In this document: in pieces, positions 22,563-35,293 of the stretch
Layout of the letters: each line of letters opens with the position of its first letter
Position numbering within the stretch: position 1 is the first letter of the stretch
NCBI GenBank assembly: GCA_028671895.1
Contig: CM053813.1
Span: forward strand, 9,548,001 to 9,612,000
Direction: 5' to 3'
Length of the DNA stretch: 64,000 nt
Source: Oenanthe sinensis
Taxonomy: Eukaryota; Streptophyta; Magnoliopsida; Apiales; Apiaceae
The notes under the pieces: model-generated
Told to the model about the DNA's origin: nothing
Databases searched by the model: none
What the model saw: only the letters and a program-made list of their open reading frames with translations
Position numbers and translations under genes: made by a program

Positions 22563-25500
22563 ATGGCCTATACACCAAAGAAAGTTTCACAGAGTGGTTA
22601 CATCTATGAACAAACAAATTTCGTAGCATGTACAATAGTGGAAGAGGCACCCCAGGAGTCCATCCTCTAATGAAATTTCTGGAAAGTTGCAAGGTAAGGA
22701 AGGCACTCAAAGATGCTCCAAAGATCGTCTGCAACTTGGTGGAAGAATTTTGGGCAAGTGCTGAAATCACAAGTGACAACTCTGCAATTACATTCACTTG
22801 TAAAGGAGATAAGTACACTGTTACTAATGTTGTTATTAATGAATGCTTAGAATTGCCTGCTAATAATACTGATAAAAGCCCAACAGATAAAGAAATTAGG
22901 TTAATGTTAAAATCTGTTAATTATCTGAACCAGAAATAGGACTAGGTCATGTGGTTAGAAAACATCTTAGGAGAGAATGGTCTTATTTCTTTGATGTCAT
23001 AATTAAATGCTTTAGTGGTAAAATTAGCAATTTTGATGCAATAACAACTAGTATGCAGGAAGTAGCATATAGTATTTTGTTTGATAAATTTTTCAATCTA
23101 TCTTCCATCATACTAAATGAAATTGCAGCAAAATTGGGTAAGAAGGCTGATAGATCGAATCATATATATTATGCTAGATTTATTATGCTGTTTATTAACC
23201 ATTTTATGAAGGTCATTGAAATAAATAGAGAGATGGAGACTTTGGACTGCTGTGTTCAAAACAAAAGGGTCTTCAAAGACTTGGTCAGGATCAATCTTCA
23301 CAGCAATGTGGAATTGATCTATCCACCTTTTGTTCAGGTATTTATTTCTTCCCTTACTTCTTCTGAAACTCAAGTTTCTTTGCCTTCTGTGGCAATGGAG
23401 GGGGCTAGCAGTAACCCCAACCCTCCTACCCAAGCCACACTACCTATTTCCTCAATCAAATATAAGAAACCAACCTCAATAGGTTCTCAAAAATCTGTTG
23501 TTGAAAAACCAAAGAAAAGAAAAACTCCAGGTGGTGATAGATTAGATGGAGAAGGTTCTGGTGAGGGAACTGGGGAAAGTCAAAGAACCCAGAAGGATAA
23601 AGAGAGAGAGGGTATGCAACCCAAACCTAACCACTCCACAGTCTCCCAAAAGACTGTGGATGTTAACAAGGATAATACCACATCTTCATTGGCATCTTCC
23701 CAAAAAGATGTCAATATTGAAAAGAGCCCACAGCCAGGGGCATAGAACAAAGATGGGGACACTCAAGCCAAAACCCTCAAATCCTATGAAAGGAGAAAGA
23801 AGAAAGTAACCTTTCCACAAGGGGATTCACACACTGCAAAATCATAGGAAACTGTGGTGGAGCCTTCTCAAATTCAGTTTGATGCATCTCCAATAAATGT
23901 GGAGTTGCAGTCCCATTCTTTATCTATTTCCATTCCTTTCTCTTTTCCACATCAAACTTCTTCAGAAAATGTTTTGATAGACAATCAAGCATTTTCAGAT
24001 TCTCCTTCTTTGTTACTCAAGGAGAAGCCAAAACTTCATTCTGAATTTTCTTCCCAGGAAGTTCAGGATTCCATTTCTAAAATCATCTCAAATGTAACTT
24101 CTCAAATAATTACATCAAATGTTTCTACTCCATTAATTGATGTCTCGACATCAATTGATATTCAGCCATTGACTGATAAGCCATCGATCGATACTCAAGA
24201 TCAATCGATGGGTATGCATCAATCGATGGACATCCTAAACACCTCATCAACTGATATTTTCTTAACATCAATTGATATCCAATCAATTGATGTTGCACAC
24301 ACACTTATAGGATTGAGTGAGTTGAGTGAGAGGCAGGATTGCAGCCTGGCAAAAGGAGAGGGAGTGAGTGAGATCATTCCTATTTCTTCCAGGAATGAGA
24401 GTGAAACACTTGAGGGCCCCACCTTAGAAGGTGCACAGATAATGAGTGAGGGAGAGGTGAGGTTCCAGGATGAGATCCTGATGAAAAATAGAGAGATGAG
24501 TGAGAGTGACAGAAAAATTCTTGAATATGCTCAAGAGCTGGAAATTGAATTGATGTCTGAAGAGGAGGGAGTAAAGGAGTTAGGGGGAGTCCCTAATGCA
24601 AATGAAGCAGGAGGAAGTGGTGTAGAGAAAGAAGTTGAATCATTGGAGGAAGTAGCTGTTGAAGATATGGAAGTTGATGCAGGTGACTTGGATCCAAGCA
24701 ACTTTGTTCATCCTGATCCAAGGTACCAGGGACTAGCCACATCAAGCAACAGGGATGCTGAACAACTCTTAGGCATTGATCATACTGAACAGAGAACTAG
24801 AAACTTGAAGGAAAGTTTGATCAATGTCACAGATGTCTGTCATATGACTCCTGGTGATCTAAAAAGTGATTCAGATGAGGAGCCATGGGTGAGTACCATT
24901 GATGGTTCTCTTAAAGATGCAGAAACAGAGATCCTGTCACAATCAAGAAGGGCAATGATGGAGGTGAACATTGAAGACTTAACTCACAGGAGAATTGCCA
25001 CCTGCATGAAGGATCAGTTAAAATTGCAGAAAATGACAGTCACTGGCATAAGAAGGGAATTGGACAGCATCAAAGATTCAATCTCAACAAACAAGGATGT
25101 ATTGGAAAGAAGATTGGATGAGAAACTGCTAATGAACACTCTGGTGCAAATTAAGGATAAATTGTTTAAGGAGTCAAAGAATTTTTCAGCCTTGGAAAGG
25201 AGAGTAGAGTCCATAGAAACTAAGATGGAAGCTATAATTAGAGGTCAGACTCTACATGCTGAAATTCTTCAGAAGTTTCTTGACAGAATGCCACCACCTC
25301 CTAATTGTGATGATAATAAAAAGGGGGAGAATACAAAGAAAAATAATGATAAAGATGGTGATGGTGGTGTTGGAGGAGCTAGGAGTGATAATCTTAGAGT
25401 TAATTTGGGTGGTCACAGTAGGACCTCAAAAAGTGGTGCAAGTGGCAGTGGAAGCTATAAGGGTCAATCTTCAAAATATTCCAAAGATGACATGGAACAC

Positions 25501-26622
25501 AAAAAGAGAGATGCTAAGAAATTTGAAGATGATTTGGAAGTTAGAAGAAATTCTAGAGAAAAGGAAACTCAACTAATGATTGAGAGGGAAAGTCAAAGAC
25601 TTAAAACCCTAAAAAGGAACACTGAGTTGGTTGCAAAGGCTGCAGAGTCAGGAAATTTAGATGAATTTATTGCTCAAATCAGAGCAGTAAATGAAAGTGC
25701 AAAGAGGGCCACTCAGGAAAGCAACTCAAATACAGAAGCTTTTCTTCAATTGGATATTGAAGCACTTAAAGAAAAGAAGAAAGGGAAAGCAATAGTGATT
25801 GAATAAGAGAAGAAGAAGAAAACTGAACCAGTAGGCCAAAAGCTACTTCAAGGAGCCATCACTACAGGAATCTCAGATGCCTCAATGAGAGAAAAGGAGA
25901 TTGAAGAGATTGCTAGACAGATGGAAATGCAATGGCATTTGGAAGAGCTACAGGCAGAGCAACCATTGAGAAAAAGGAGAAAAATAGCAATGGCCCAGAA
26001 AAGGGCAGATTCATCTAAGAAGGTAGTGGTTCAGGGGAATCCTCAAGTCACTCAAGAAGAAACCAAGGAGGAAGTGACATTTGAAGGATACCAATTAGAA
26101 GGAACTCCAGTTGTAAGTGATAAAGGATTAATTGGAGATAGAACCCATCCTGCAACTTCAAATCAAGAGGAATTCATGAGGTTGGAGTATGAAAATGGTT
26201 CTAAACTCACTTACTCAATGAAGGTGATTATGAAGCAGGGCTACAATGTGTTGAAGACAATTCTACCTCTTCTAAACAAAAGGTACAAACTCAATGTGAC
26301 TATTTCTCAGGAAATCCAACAACAAATCTCAAAGCTGAGGAGAACAAAAGCTGAAGCTGAACATGATTTTCCTTTGAAGCTATGGAAATCTCAAGTCAAG
26401 AAGGTGGTGTTGGAACCAAAGTATGCCATGATTTTTCCAGATGTGGAAGGCAATACAAAATTCTTTGATATCTGCAAATATCTGGACAAAATCACAGATG
26501 AGGAAATCCACCATCTTATGAGGCAACTTGGGGAAACTAATGAAGATGAAGCAATATTGAGGAGAACCTTTATGAGGCAATTAAAAGAAAATGCTGAAAA
26601 GAAGAAGAAGAAGAAGAAGTAA
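22563..26622 (+). pseudogene. Element A envelope-like third ORF, interrupted
   Basis: The start is ATG 22563 (MAYTPKKVSQSGYIYEQTNF). Early frameshifts at about 22640 and 22935 move the reading into the frame that then holds from 22951 to 26622, with in-frame stops at about 23743, 23845 and 25804. The N-terminal third (HPLMKFLESCKV, AITFTCKGDKYTVT, REWSYFFDVIIKCFSGKISNFDAIT) resembles the plant transposon-associated domain seen in Sirevirus third ORFs and matches A'. The middle is low complexity, with DVSTSIDIQ- and DQSMGMHQSMDI-type repeats at about 24130-24300. A coiled-coil, charged region follows, then a conserved C-terminal domain (LEYENGSKLTYSMKV, ILPLLNKRYKLN, KNVVLEPKYAMIF-like). I see no convincing signal peptide or transmembrane helix, so envelope-like denotes position only. 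Confidence 0.88.
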
Positions 26623-26808
26623 TTGAAGATTGAAGATCATGAAGAATTGAAGACACTGGAACAGTCTGCAAAGAATAATCATCAACTGGTATTTCCTAAA
26701 AGTGCTATGAAAATTTCTTTATTCTATTTAAATGATTATAGTTAAGGGTTTTGTTATCATCAAGTAGATTTATGCATGTTCATATCACAGACACAAATAG
26801 GGGGAGAT
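26623..26808 (+). other. Element A 3' untranslated region and polypurine tract
   Basis: A short AT-rich stretch follows the third ORF. It ends in the polypurine tract AATAGGGGGAGAT (26796-26808) directly before the TGTTAGG start of the 3' LTR. Confidence 0.85.
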
Positions 26809-27642
26809 TGTTAGGAATCTACATGTAATTTGATAATAACATTAATATTAGAATCATAGAAATTTTATTTGATGTAACTGATCAATTGATATGAAAGTTA
26901 TAAATATCAATTGATCAGGAAACCATTTATCAGTTGAAATGTTTGTCTGAATCAACTGATAATTTGGATAGTAGCATAGGTGTACTTAGTCTATTTCAAT
27001 CGATAAGGTGTAAATCAATTGATATTTTATTCATCAATTAATGTTAGAGTCGATTGATATAGATCATCAATTGATGTGTGAATTAAACTATCAAATTGTA
27101 ATTATGTGAAGATAGGAAATTACACAAGTGAAGGATGATCAATTGTTATTGAAGCATCGATGGATGAGAGATCAATCGAAGAAACCAAGTCAAGAGTTGA
27201 AGACCATCAACTGATGTGAAGACCCATCGATTGATATATCGATTGATATCATTTATCAATCGATAAGGCAACTTACTTATCAATCGATAGATATCAAGAT
27301 CGATCGGAGAACATTATCAGTTAATGAATTAAGGAAGAGTCAGTTGATATGTTTAACAGTAAATTATCAATTGACTGTGACAAAAAGGCAATCTGTCAGA
27401 GATCCAAAAAGGCAAAAGAACACCTATGGAAGACAGTCTATGATGGCTGTGAAGACTCAATCAGAAGTTGTCTTTCAAACCTTTATTCTAAAATAGAAAA
27501 AGGTAAAAGGAAGGTAGGTAGAAACAATCTTAGAATAGGAATTGTAAAAGCACACTTGTGGTATATGAACAAGTGTAGCAGCATTATTAAAACACAGACA
27601 AGTTAGACAATATTTCTTAATCAACTGTTCTAGTTTGATAGC
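26809..27642 (+). repeat. Element A 3' LTR, left portion
   Basis: It aligns with 15573 onwards. It is interrupted after ATAGC (27638-27642) by A' and resumes at 39007. The TATA box of the 5' LTR (TATATAAAC) reads TATATGAAC here. Confidence 0.94.
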
Positions 27643-28833
27643 TGTTATTCGCCCTTAAGTACACTAAGTTTGGAGAAGGGGGGGGTTGAATACAAACTTA
27701 AGAATTAATTCAACTTCTTGCGGAAATAAGTTTGTACAAAGAGAGAGTTTAATTAAGATTGATGTAACTAAGAACTGGATAACTAAAGTGTTGAAAACAG
27801 AAACAACAAGATTAAAAATTACTAGTGGATTGTTTTTCCACTAGTGTGTTTTTGCTTTCAATTGATCTTAGTAAAAATACTAAGTTGCGTACAAAGTTGA
27901 ATGTAGAACTTAGAAAAGCATTACAAGTTCTGCCTAATTTTCTACTTTGCTTTTCTTGAGTTCTTCAAAACTACTCATACTTTGCTACTGTGTTTTTGTG
28001 ACTTATATACACAAAAACTACTACTCTAGTTTTCTATCGACTGATAACAATATAATATTACAATTTATATTGTTTACATAAAAATAGAAACTAGCTTCTT
28101 TTCACAGCCTTCCTTGTAGAACTAACTAGCTCTGGAAGTGTCTTTGTCTTGAGATATTCCTTGGATGTTGTGTTGCCTTGAAAGTCTTCACAATCCTGAC
28201 AGGACTGTCTTCCAATAATTCAGTTTCTGCACTGTTCCCGTAATTTCTGGCTTTAGCTAAATAGGGAAACTTTAATCAACTGATAAATGCTGTTAAGCTT
28301 ATCAGTTGATTCACCTTTGCTTATCCATTGATGGATAGGATATCTGTTGATCAGTTGATGTGTCGATGGATAATTGAGTTATCCATCGACTCCTTATCCA
28401 TTGATGGTTCTTTATCCGTTGACTGTTTTTATCCATTGATGACTTGTATCAGTTGATAGCTTTCATCCGTTGAGTAGTGTCTTCATCCATCGACTTCAAC
28501 ATCAGTTGATCACTTCACTTGTGAGAATTCTGACTTAGAATATTTACAATTGATCAGCCATTCTTCACATCTGTTGAGAAGCTAGAAATTGAAGTCAATA
28601 ACATCAGTTGACTACATCATAGCATCCATCGAGGTAATACAATCAATTGATAGTGAAACATAAATCAATGCTACAATCCAGTTTATCAGTTGATAAACAA
28701 GTTTCAACTGATAACTGGTTTCCTAGTCAATGGATATTTATAAGTCATATCCATTGATCAGTTACAAAATAATTTTGAGTCCCTATTGAAATTCTAAGTA
28801 ATTTGTTATCATCAAAACTCATAATTCCTAACA
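27643..28833 (-). repeat. Element A' 3' LTR (left)
   Basis: The LTR is 1191 bp and runs TGTTATTCGCCC to ATTCCTAACA as written. The G-rich module (8 G then TTGAATAC) is at about 27676-27691. A reverse TATA-like box (CTTATATACA) is at about 28001-28010. TATCAGTTGAT / ATCCATCGATGGATA words are dense at about 28270-28760. Confidence 0.95.
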
Positions 28834-28847
28834 ATCTCCCCCTATTT
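28834..28847 (-). other. Polypurine tract of element A'
   Basis: On the minus strand this reads AAATAGGGGGAGAT directly adjoining the TGTTAGG start of the 3' LTR. Confidence 0.85.
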
Positions 28848-29013
28848 ATGAATATGTAAAATATGCATAAATTTTCTGTTGATGATAACAAAACTCCTGA
28901 ACATTTTCATTCTTAGCAAGAATTACAATATTGATAAGTAAAGTTTGAGACAGAGTAATCAGATACCAGACAGGGATGAATCCTGATAATTTTGATGATT
29001 GAGGTTGAATCTC

Positions 29014-32000
29014 CTATCTTCTCTTTCTTCCCCTTGACTCATTCATCTTGTCTTCATTCTCCTTCATCTTCCTGTAGAGGGTTCCCTTCAATATCTTCTC
29101 ATCTTCAATCCTGTAGTCCAATTGACTTGCCAGATGATTTAATTCCAGATTGGGCAGTTTGTCTATTTTTTGACAAATATCAATGCATTTTTCTCTGCCT
29201 TCCCTGTCCTTATATATCATCAAGTAGAAGGGCTCATGAAGCACTTTTCTTCCTTCAGGATTCCAGATCTTTATTCTGTCATCCCTTTCTTCTTGAACAG
29301 GTGCCTCCCTTATCTTCTTCATTCTTTCAAGGATGGCCTTTCCTAGCTCTTCAGTTAGATAATACTTCCTGTTGAGCATAGTGTAGATTTTCCTTAAGAT
29401 GCCATATCCTTGATCCAAGACTTGGTTGAATGTGAAGGTTGAGTGTGATCCATCTTCATACTCAATGTGAAGAAGATCAACATCTTTCTTCCTTTGTCCT
29501 TTTGCTGCAATCATTCCCTCAGCTTTGATTGGCACAAAGTTTTCAGATTTGTGTTTGAACACCTCTATTTATTTGGCTTGATTACTCCCAGAAGCTTGAC
29601 CTTCAGTCTTGACTTGTTTTGGCTTCTTCTCCTTGTCTCCTTTGTCTTCAACAACTAATGGTCTTTTAACTCCAGATGATTTTGGTGCATCTTTGGGCTT
29701 GTTTGCTCTTTGCTTCATCCTTGGCCTCCTTTCACCTTCTTTTCTTCTGGCTTCTCTTATTAGCCTATCCTCTTCATCATATTCCCTTTGCAATTGAATG
29801 GCTAATTCTTCTTGGGATTCTTCTTGTTGCTCCCTTTCTCTTATGCCAACTACTATGGCTTTTCTCAACAATTTTTCACTTTCCCCTCCACCTGTGACAG
29901 CTTTCTTTTTATCATCTTCAATTAGCTTTCCCTTTCCTTTCCTGTCTCCAGGTTGTGAGCTACTGGAACTTGTCTCCTTGAATTTGCTAGCAATTGCATC
30001 AAATTTCCTTACTATGTCTTGAGCCAACTCCTTCTTGGGATCTGCATCAAATTTCCTTACTATGTCTTGAGCCAACTCCTTCTTGGGATCTGTAGACTTT
30101 GCCACCACAGCTTCAGTACCACTTGCTTTCTCCAATGCATCAGCTTCTTGCTTCTCCCCCTTTTTGTTATCAGCAACTGGCACTTGTGCTACTGACTGAG
30201 AGAGTATGGGAGTCTCTAAGAGTTTACCCAGAAGATTGATTTGAGTGACTTGATTCTTCAAAATTTGTTGCATGTTGAGCTCCATGGAGGCTACTCTTTT
30301 CTCCAATTCCATTACCTTGTCATTGGCTGAAAACTCAGTGTCCAACCTTTGCTTGATTCTAGTCAGCATTGTGAGGCTGAGTCTAGAGTCAATGGTGGTG
30401 TCAAAATGCATCCTTGAGCTGTCAATGTCTTCTCTTATTTTCTTCAATTCATACTTGGAGCTTGTGACATGCATTTTCTGGATCTTCAAATTATCCCTGT
30501 AAAAGTTCAAAATTCTCCTTTGCAGGGGATCCACCACATCTACTTCAGCCATTGACCTTCTGTAAAGAGAAATGATGGCCCTTTCTGTTTCAGCCAAATT
30601 AGTTTCATCACTTGCCACTTGTAGATCTAGAAGTTCATCATCAGAATTATCATCAAAATCTTCAGGATTCATGTGGGATATATCATCAGGTTGACTGGCC
30701 AAAAACTCTTTCCCACTCCTGAATTGCTCTTCTGTCTGCACTAAACCCAGCATTTGCTCAGCTATTTGATTAGATGCTGCTGCTAGTTCTTGATAATGAC
30801 GATCTTCATGTTGAAAGGTTGAAGCATCAAGATTGACATCAATTTCATCCTCCACCTCCATGTTGACTTCTGCAACTCCTGCAGGGACTTCATAGTCTAC
30901 AACTCCCCCTGACTCTAGCCCCAACTCCTGGGTGAGTCCTGCTTCAAACTGCTCAGTTTTAGAAGTTGATGCTTCATGAGATGGTGAAATTGGTTTCTCT
31001 CTATTCTTTTCTCTCTCACTCTCTTCTCTCTTTTCTTGCATCAGGATCTCATCCTGGATTCTCACCTCTCCCTTACTTTCCTCTCCTTTTTCATCACCTG
31101 CTAAGGTGGGACTCTCTTTTCTCACACCCTCTACTTTTGCCACCTCAGAAGAATTTGAGGGCCCCTCATTCACACACTCTCCTTTTGCCAAGGTATGCAA
31201 ACCTTGCCTCTCACACACCTCACCCACTCCACTCAATCCTAATAGGGTATTGGCCACCTGAAGTGTTTCAATGGATGATTCATGAATTGACATTAAGGGA
31301 TCAATCGATGGATAAGAAGTATCCATCGATGGATGAATATCCGTTGATGGGAGCTTGTCGATGGGTGTAAGGATATCCATCGATGAAAGTGAACTAGTCA
31401 ATGGATGTTGGAAGTTATCAGTTGATTGCATAATATCCATTGACTGGAGAGAAATTACAGTATTTTCCTTATCAACCAAGGTGTTAACCTTATTTGGGGA
31501 TGCAGGGGAGAGTGTTGGCTCCACCCTGAGTTGCAAAGAGGGTGAATTTGAAACAATGAAGTTGTCAATCAACACTGTTTCTGAAGAAATAGTTTTTGAA
31601 GGAGATTGAGGAGAAGATTCAGATAAAGAATGGGGCTGTGCCTCAGGAAGATTCTGAGACACATCAAAAGAAGAAACTGAAGGCTCCACCAAATTTTCAT
31701 TTGGCTTTGCATGTGTGTGTGTGCCCTGTGCAGTATTTGTAACCTTCTTTCTTCTTTTGTATGGCTGTATTATTTGGTGACCCTTATCCCCATCTGATGG
31801 TCCTGGTTGAGACCTCTTTTCAATAGTTACATCTTTTTGAGAAGATGCAACTAGGGATGTGTTCAAGTCCTTTACTACAGCCTCAATCTGTTGGGAGATT
31901 GGACTGGTGGCTGGCTGGTTCCTCTCAATCTCACTCTCCTTATTCTTCTGGCTCTCTTGATGTTGGCCAGTTCTCTCACCCTTATCAACCACCTTCACAC

Positions 32001-32985
32001 TCCCCTTAGTGGTTTTTCTTTTCTTAGATCTTACAACAGTAGTCTTTTGAGAAACTACTGAGGTGGTTTGATCAGACTTGTGTTTGGAAGGTTGAGCAAC
32101 TTGGGTAGGAGGAATGGGGGCATTTCCATCTCCCTCCATTGTTGCTGAAGGCAAAGAAATTTGAGATTTTGAAGAAGAATGTACAAGATGGAGATTTTGA
32201 AGATATACCTGTACAAGATGAGGATAAATGAGGCACAACTTAGGGTGTAAGTTGATTCTCACAAGATCCTTGAAGACCCTCTTGTTTTGCATCCATGGTT
32301 CCAAGGACTCCATATCTGCACTTATTTCATACTCTCCAACAGAGGCATTAATAATCATCATGAAAAATCTTGCAAAGTAGATATTATTTTTCCTAGATGA
32401 CTTGGGTCCTAACTTAGCAGATAATTCATTTAGGAGTAGTGTGCCAAAATCGAAGTATTTATCAAACAGGATAGAATAAGCAATTTCTTGCATACTGATC
32501 GTAATTGCATCAAAATTACTTATTTTTCCAGAAAATACTTTAATTATGGCATCAAAGAAATAACTCCATTCTTTCCTAAGATTTTTCCTAACAACTTCTC
32601 CTAATCCAGTTTCAGCATTTGCATAATTAACAGATTCTAACATGTCCCTAATTTCATTTTCAGTGGGTGGTTTATTACAATTATTTACAGGCAACCCTAA
32701 ACATTCAGATAATGAAGTACTAGTAATTGTATAGGTATTACCTTTGCAAGAATAAGAAATTACCTTCCCATCTGGTGAAATCTCTGCAGAGGTCCACAGT
32801 TCCTCAACAAAGGAACACACGATTGTTGGTGCTTCGCTGAGAGCTTTGGAAACTTTGCAATCTCCTAGGAATCGCATCAATGGATGAAAGTCCACAGGAG
32901 CATCATTCACCGTTAGACATGCTGTGAAGTTGTTCTGTTCATAGGTGAACCCAGTGGAAGAGACGATCTTCTTTTGTGGTGCCAT
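29014..32985 (-). pseudogene. Element A' envelope-like third ORF, one in-frame stop
   Basis: The ORF starts at ATG 32985 (MAPQKKIVSSTGFTYEQNNF) and is open for 1138 codons to a stop at 29569-29571. The same frame then continues open to 29014, so one nonsense codon interrupts an otherwise complete frame of about 1,320 codons. The N-terminal domain (HPLMRFLGDCKVSKAL, EWSYFFDAIIKVFSGKISNF) and the C-terminal domain (IEYEDGSHSTFTFN, IYTMLNRKYYLTEEL) match element A. A middle hinge rich in SMD, STD and SID lies at about 31270-31460. A 48-bp exact tandem duplication sits at 29996-30091. The rest is Ser/Glu/Lys-rich, with coiled-coil stretches. No clear signal peptide or membrane span is visible. 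It is the best-preserved copy of this protein in the window. Confidence 0.88.
29996..30091 (-). repeat. Exact 48-bp tandem duplication in A' third ORF
   Basis: Two identical 48-base units (29996-30043 and 30044-30091) add 16 residues in frame, DPKKELAQDIVRKFDA repeated. Identity of the units indicates a recent slippage or unequal exchange. Confidence 0.9.
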
Positions 32986-33532
32986 TCTTTCAGTTGATAT
33001 TCAAGAAATTAAAGCGAACTTGAAAGAATTTGTGAGAGCTCGTGAGAATTAGATAAAATTAGCTTGAGAGAGAGAGACAGAGATGAATAGTTTAGAGTAA
33101 AAAAAATAGCAGGTAAGAATGAATTTTTAATTGCAACTGCTATTTATATTTTCTAGTATTAAAAAGACTTGAAAGGACTTTTTAATTAGGCAGATAACCG
33201 TTGATGTATAAAAGACTGTAGTTTATTATCCTAGATGGTAATTCTCCAACGGCTATAATCTGATCAACGGATGAATAAAACTGTAGAAATTCTATTACTA
33301 TCGACGGATAAGATAGAGAGTTAATCATTTATCGATCGATCACTAACTACCAAGGTAATTAACTGTCGATAGATAAATATCCATCGATAGGAATAACATT
33401 TATCTGTTGATCAAATAAGAAGGGATTTATCCGTCGATAAACAATTACTTAGGTAATTATCTGTCGATAGATAAATATCCATTGATAATTGTGAGCAATG
33501 GCTACAAAACAAAAAAAAACTTGACAGACATT
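32986..33532 (-). repeat. Element A' pol-env spacer with ATCGATGGATA words
   Basis: No ORF is present. On the minus strand the spacer has CTATCGACAGATA- and ATCCATCGATAG-type words at about 33195-33490, then a CT-rich tract (about 33060-33090), then the third-ORF ATG. The layout is the same as in element A. Confidence 0.7.
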
Positions 33533-35293
33533 TTAAGCATGAGCAAAATTAAGCATACCTAACTCACAGACTAATCTATTAAAAGTAGATTCATCTAGAG
33601 GTTTGGTAAATATGTCTGCAAGTTGTTGTTCACTAGGGACAAAATGTAATTCAACTGTACCATTCATTACATGTTCCCTAATGAAATGATACCTTATGTC
33701 AATGTGTTTGGTTCTGGAATGTTGCACAGGATTTTCTGTTATTGCAATGGCACTTGTATTGTCACAGAAGATGGGAATTTTGTTCAAGTTGAACCCATAG
33801 TCAAATAGTTGATTCCTCATCCATAAAATTTGTGCACAGCAACTTCCAGCAGCAATGTACTCAGCTTCTGCAGTTAAAGTTGATACTGAATGTTGCTTTT
33901 TACTAAACCATGACACAAGTTTGTTTCCCAGAAATTGACAGGTGCCTGTAGTACTTTTCCTGTCTATTTTGCAGCCTGCATAATCTGCATCTGAGTAGCC
34001 TATTAGATTAAAACCAGAATCTCTAGGATACCAAATACCTAAATTTGATGTACCCTTAAGATATTTGAAAATTCTTTTAATAGCTACTAAATGAGATTCT
34101 CTAGGATCAGCCTGAAATCTAGCACATAAGCATTTGCAGCCAAAGACATGAAGAAATCCCACCTTTGGCTTTTTGTCTTTCTTGATCAATTGATAAGGAG
34201 TCTTCCCTTGAGCTTTATTTACTAGAGAGATGTTTTGAGTAAAACATGTTGTGTTTATGGCCTCAGCCCAGATGTATGTTGGGAGTTTGGCATCTTCCAA
34301 CATGGTTCTAGCAGCTTCAATCAATGTCCTATTTTTCCTTTCAACTACCCCATTTTGTTGAGGTGTTCTGGGTGCAGAGAATGTGTGTATGATTCCTTTT
34401 GATTCACATAACTCTTTCATTGTGGAATTTTTGAATTCTATTCCATTGTCACTCCTTATCTTCTTTACATCCAATTCAAGATTTTTCTCATTTTCTCTTA
34501 TGTGCTTGATGATGAGATGACTAGCTTCATCCTTTAAATGTAGAAAATAAGTCCATGAGAATCTTGAAAAATCATCCACAATGACTAGAGCATACTTCTT
34601 CTTTGCAATAGACATGATATTTACAGGACCAAACAAATCCATATGTAATAACTCAAGTGGCTTTTCAATTGAAGATTCCAATTTCGACTTAAATGATGCC
34701 TTCCTCTGTTTTCCTTTCTGACAAGCATCACAAAGTCCATCCTTGACAAATTCCATTTGTGGTAAGCCACTCACTTGATTTTTCTTAACCAAGAGATTCA
34801 TGGCTTTGAAATTCAAGTGAGCTAATTTCTTATGCCACAGCCAACTTTCATTTGTACTTGCCTTAGAGAGAAGACAAGTCATTGATTCTGTATTTGTTGA
34901 GTTGAAGTCAGCTATGTACACATTCCCTTTTCTATTCCCAGTCATGACCAGGCTTCCATCTACCTTGTTGGAAATTATGCATGCTTCTGTTGTGAAGCAG
35001 ACTTTATTTCCATTGTCACATAGTTGACTTATGCTTAACAAGTTATGTCTTAAGCCATCAACTAATGCAACAGGTTCAATGATGACATTCTCTTTTGAAA
35101 TCAAGCCATATCCCATGGTGTGCCCTTTGCTGTCATCTCCAAAAGTTACTCCAGGGCCAGCTTTCTCCTCAAACTTTGTGAGCAGGGATTTATCTCCAGT
35201 CATGTGTCTTGAACACCCACTGTCCAAGTACCAAAGATTTCTTCTTTTTCCCTGCACACAGTCAAAACAAATCAAGTTGATTTTGGTACCCAA
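33533..35293 (-). pseudogene. pol: Element A' pol, open but lacking most of RT
   Basis: The frame is uninterrupted for about 586 codons. It holds the protease (YLDSGCSRHMTGDKS), the integrase zinc-binding part ([24 protein letters not shown]), and the integrase core with D, D and E in LLHMDLFGP, RSDNGIEF and GVVERKNR. At about 34124-34137 the integrase FGCKC motif is fused to the last part of RT (CARFQADPRESHL) and RNase H (SDADYAGCK, FCDNTSAIAI, ADIFTKPLD). The IN-RT linker and the whole RT palm with YVDD are missing, and the deletion keeps the frame. The start overlaps the gag end by about 22 bases in the -1 frame, suggesting a frameshift link; no ATG is at the listed start. Confidence 0.92.

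Noticed and set aside
28992..29375. Plus-strand ORFs of 60-134 residues across 28992-31609
   Set aside because: They are antisense shadows of the A' third ORF and carry its complementary codon bias.
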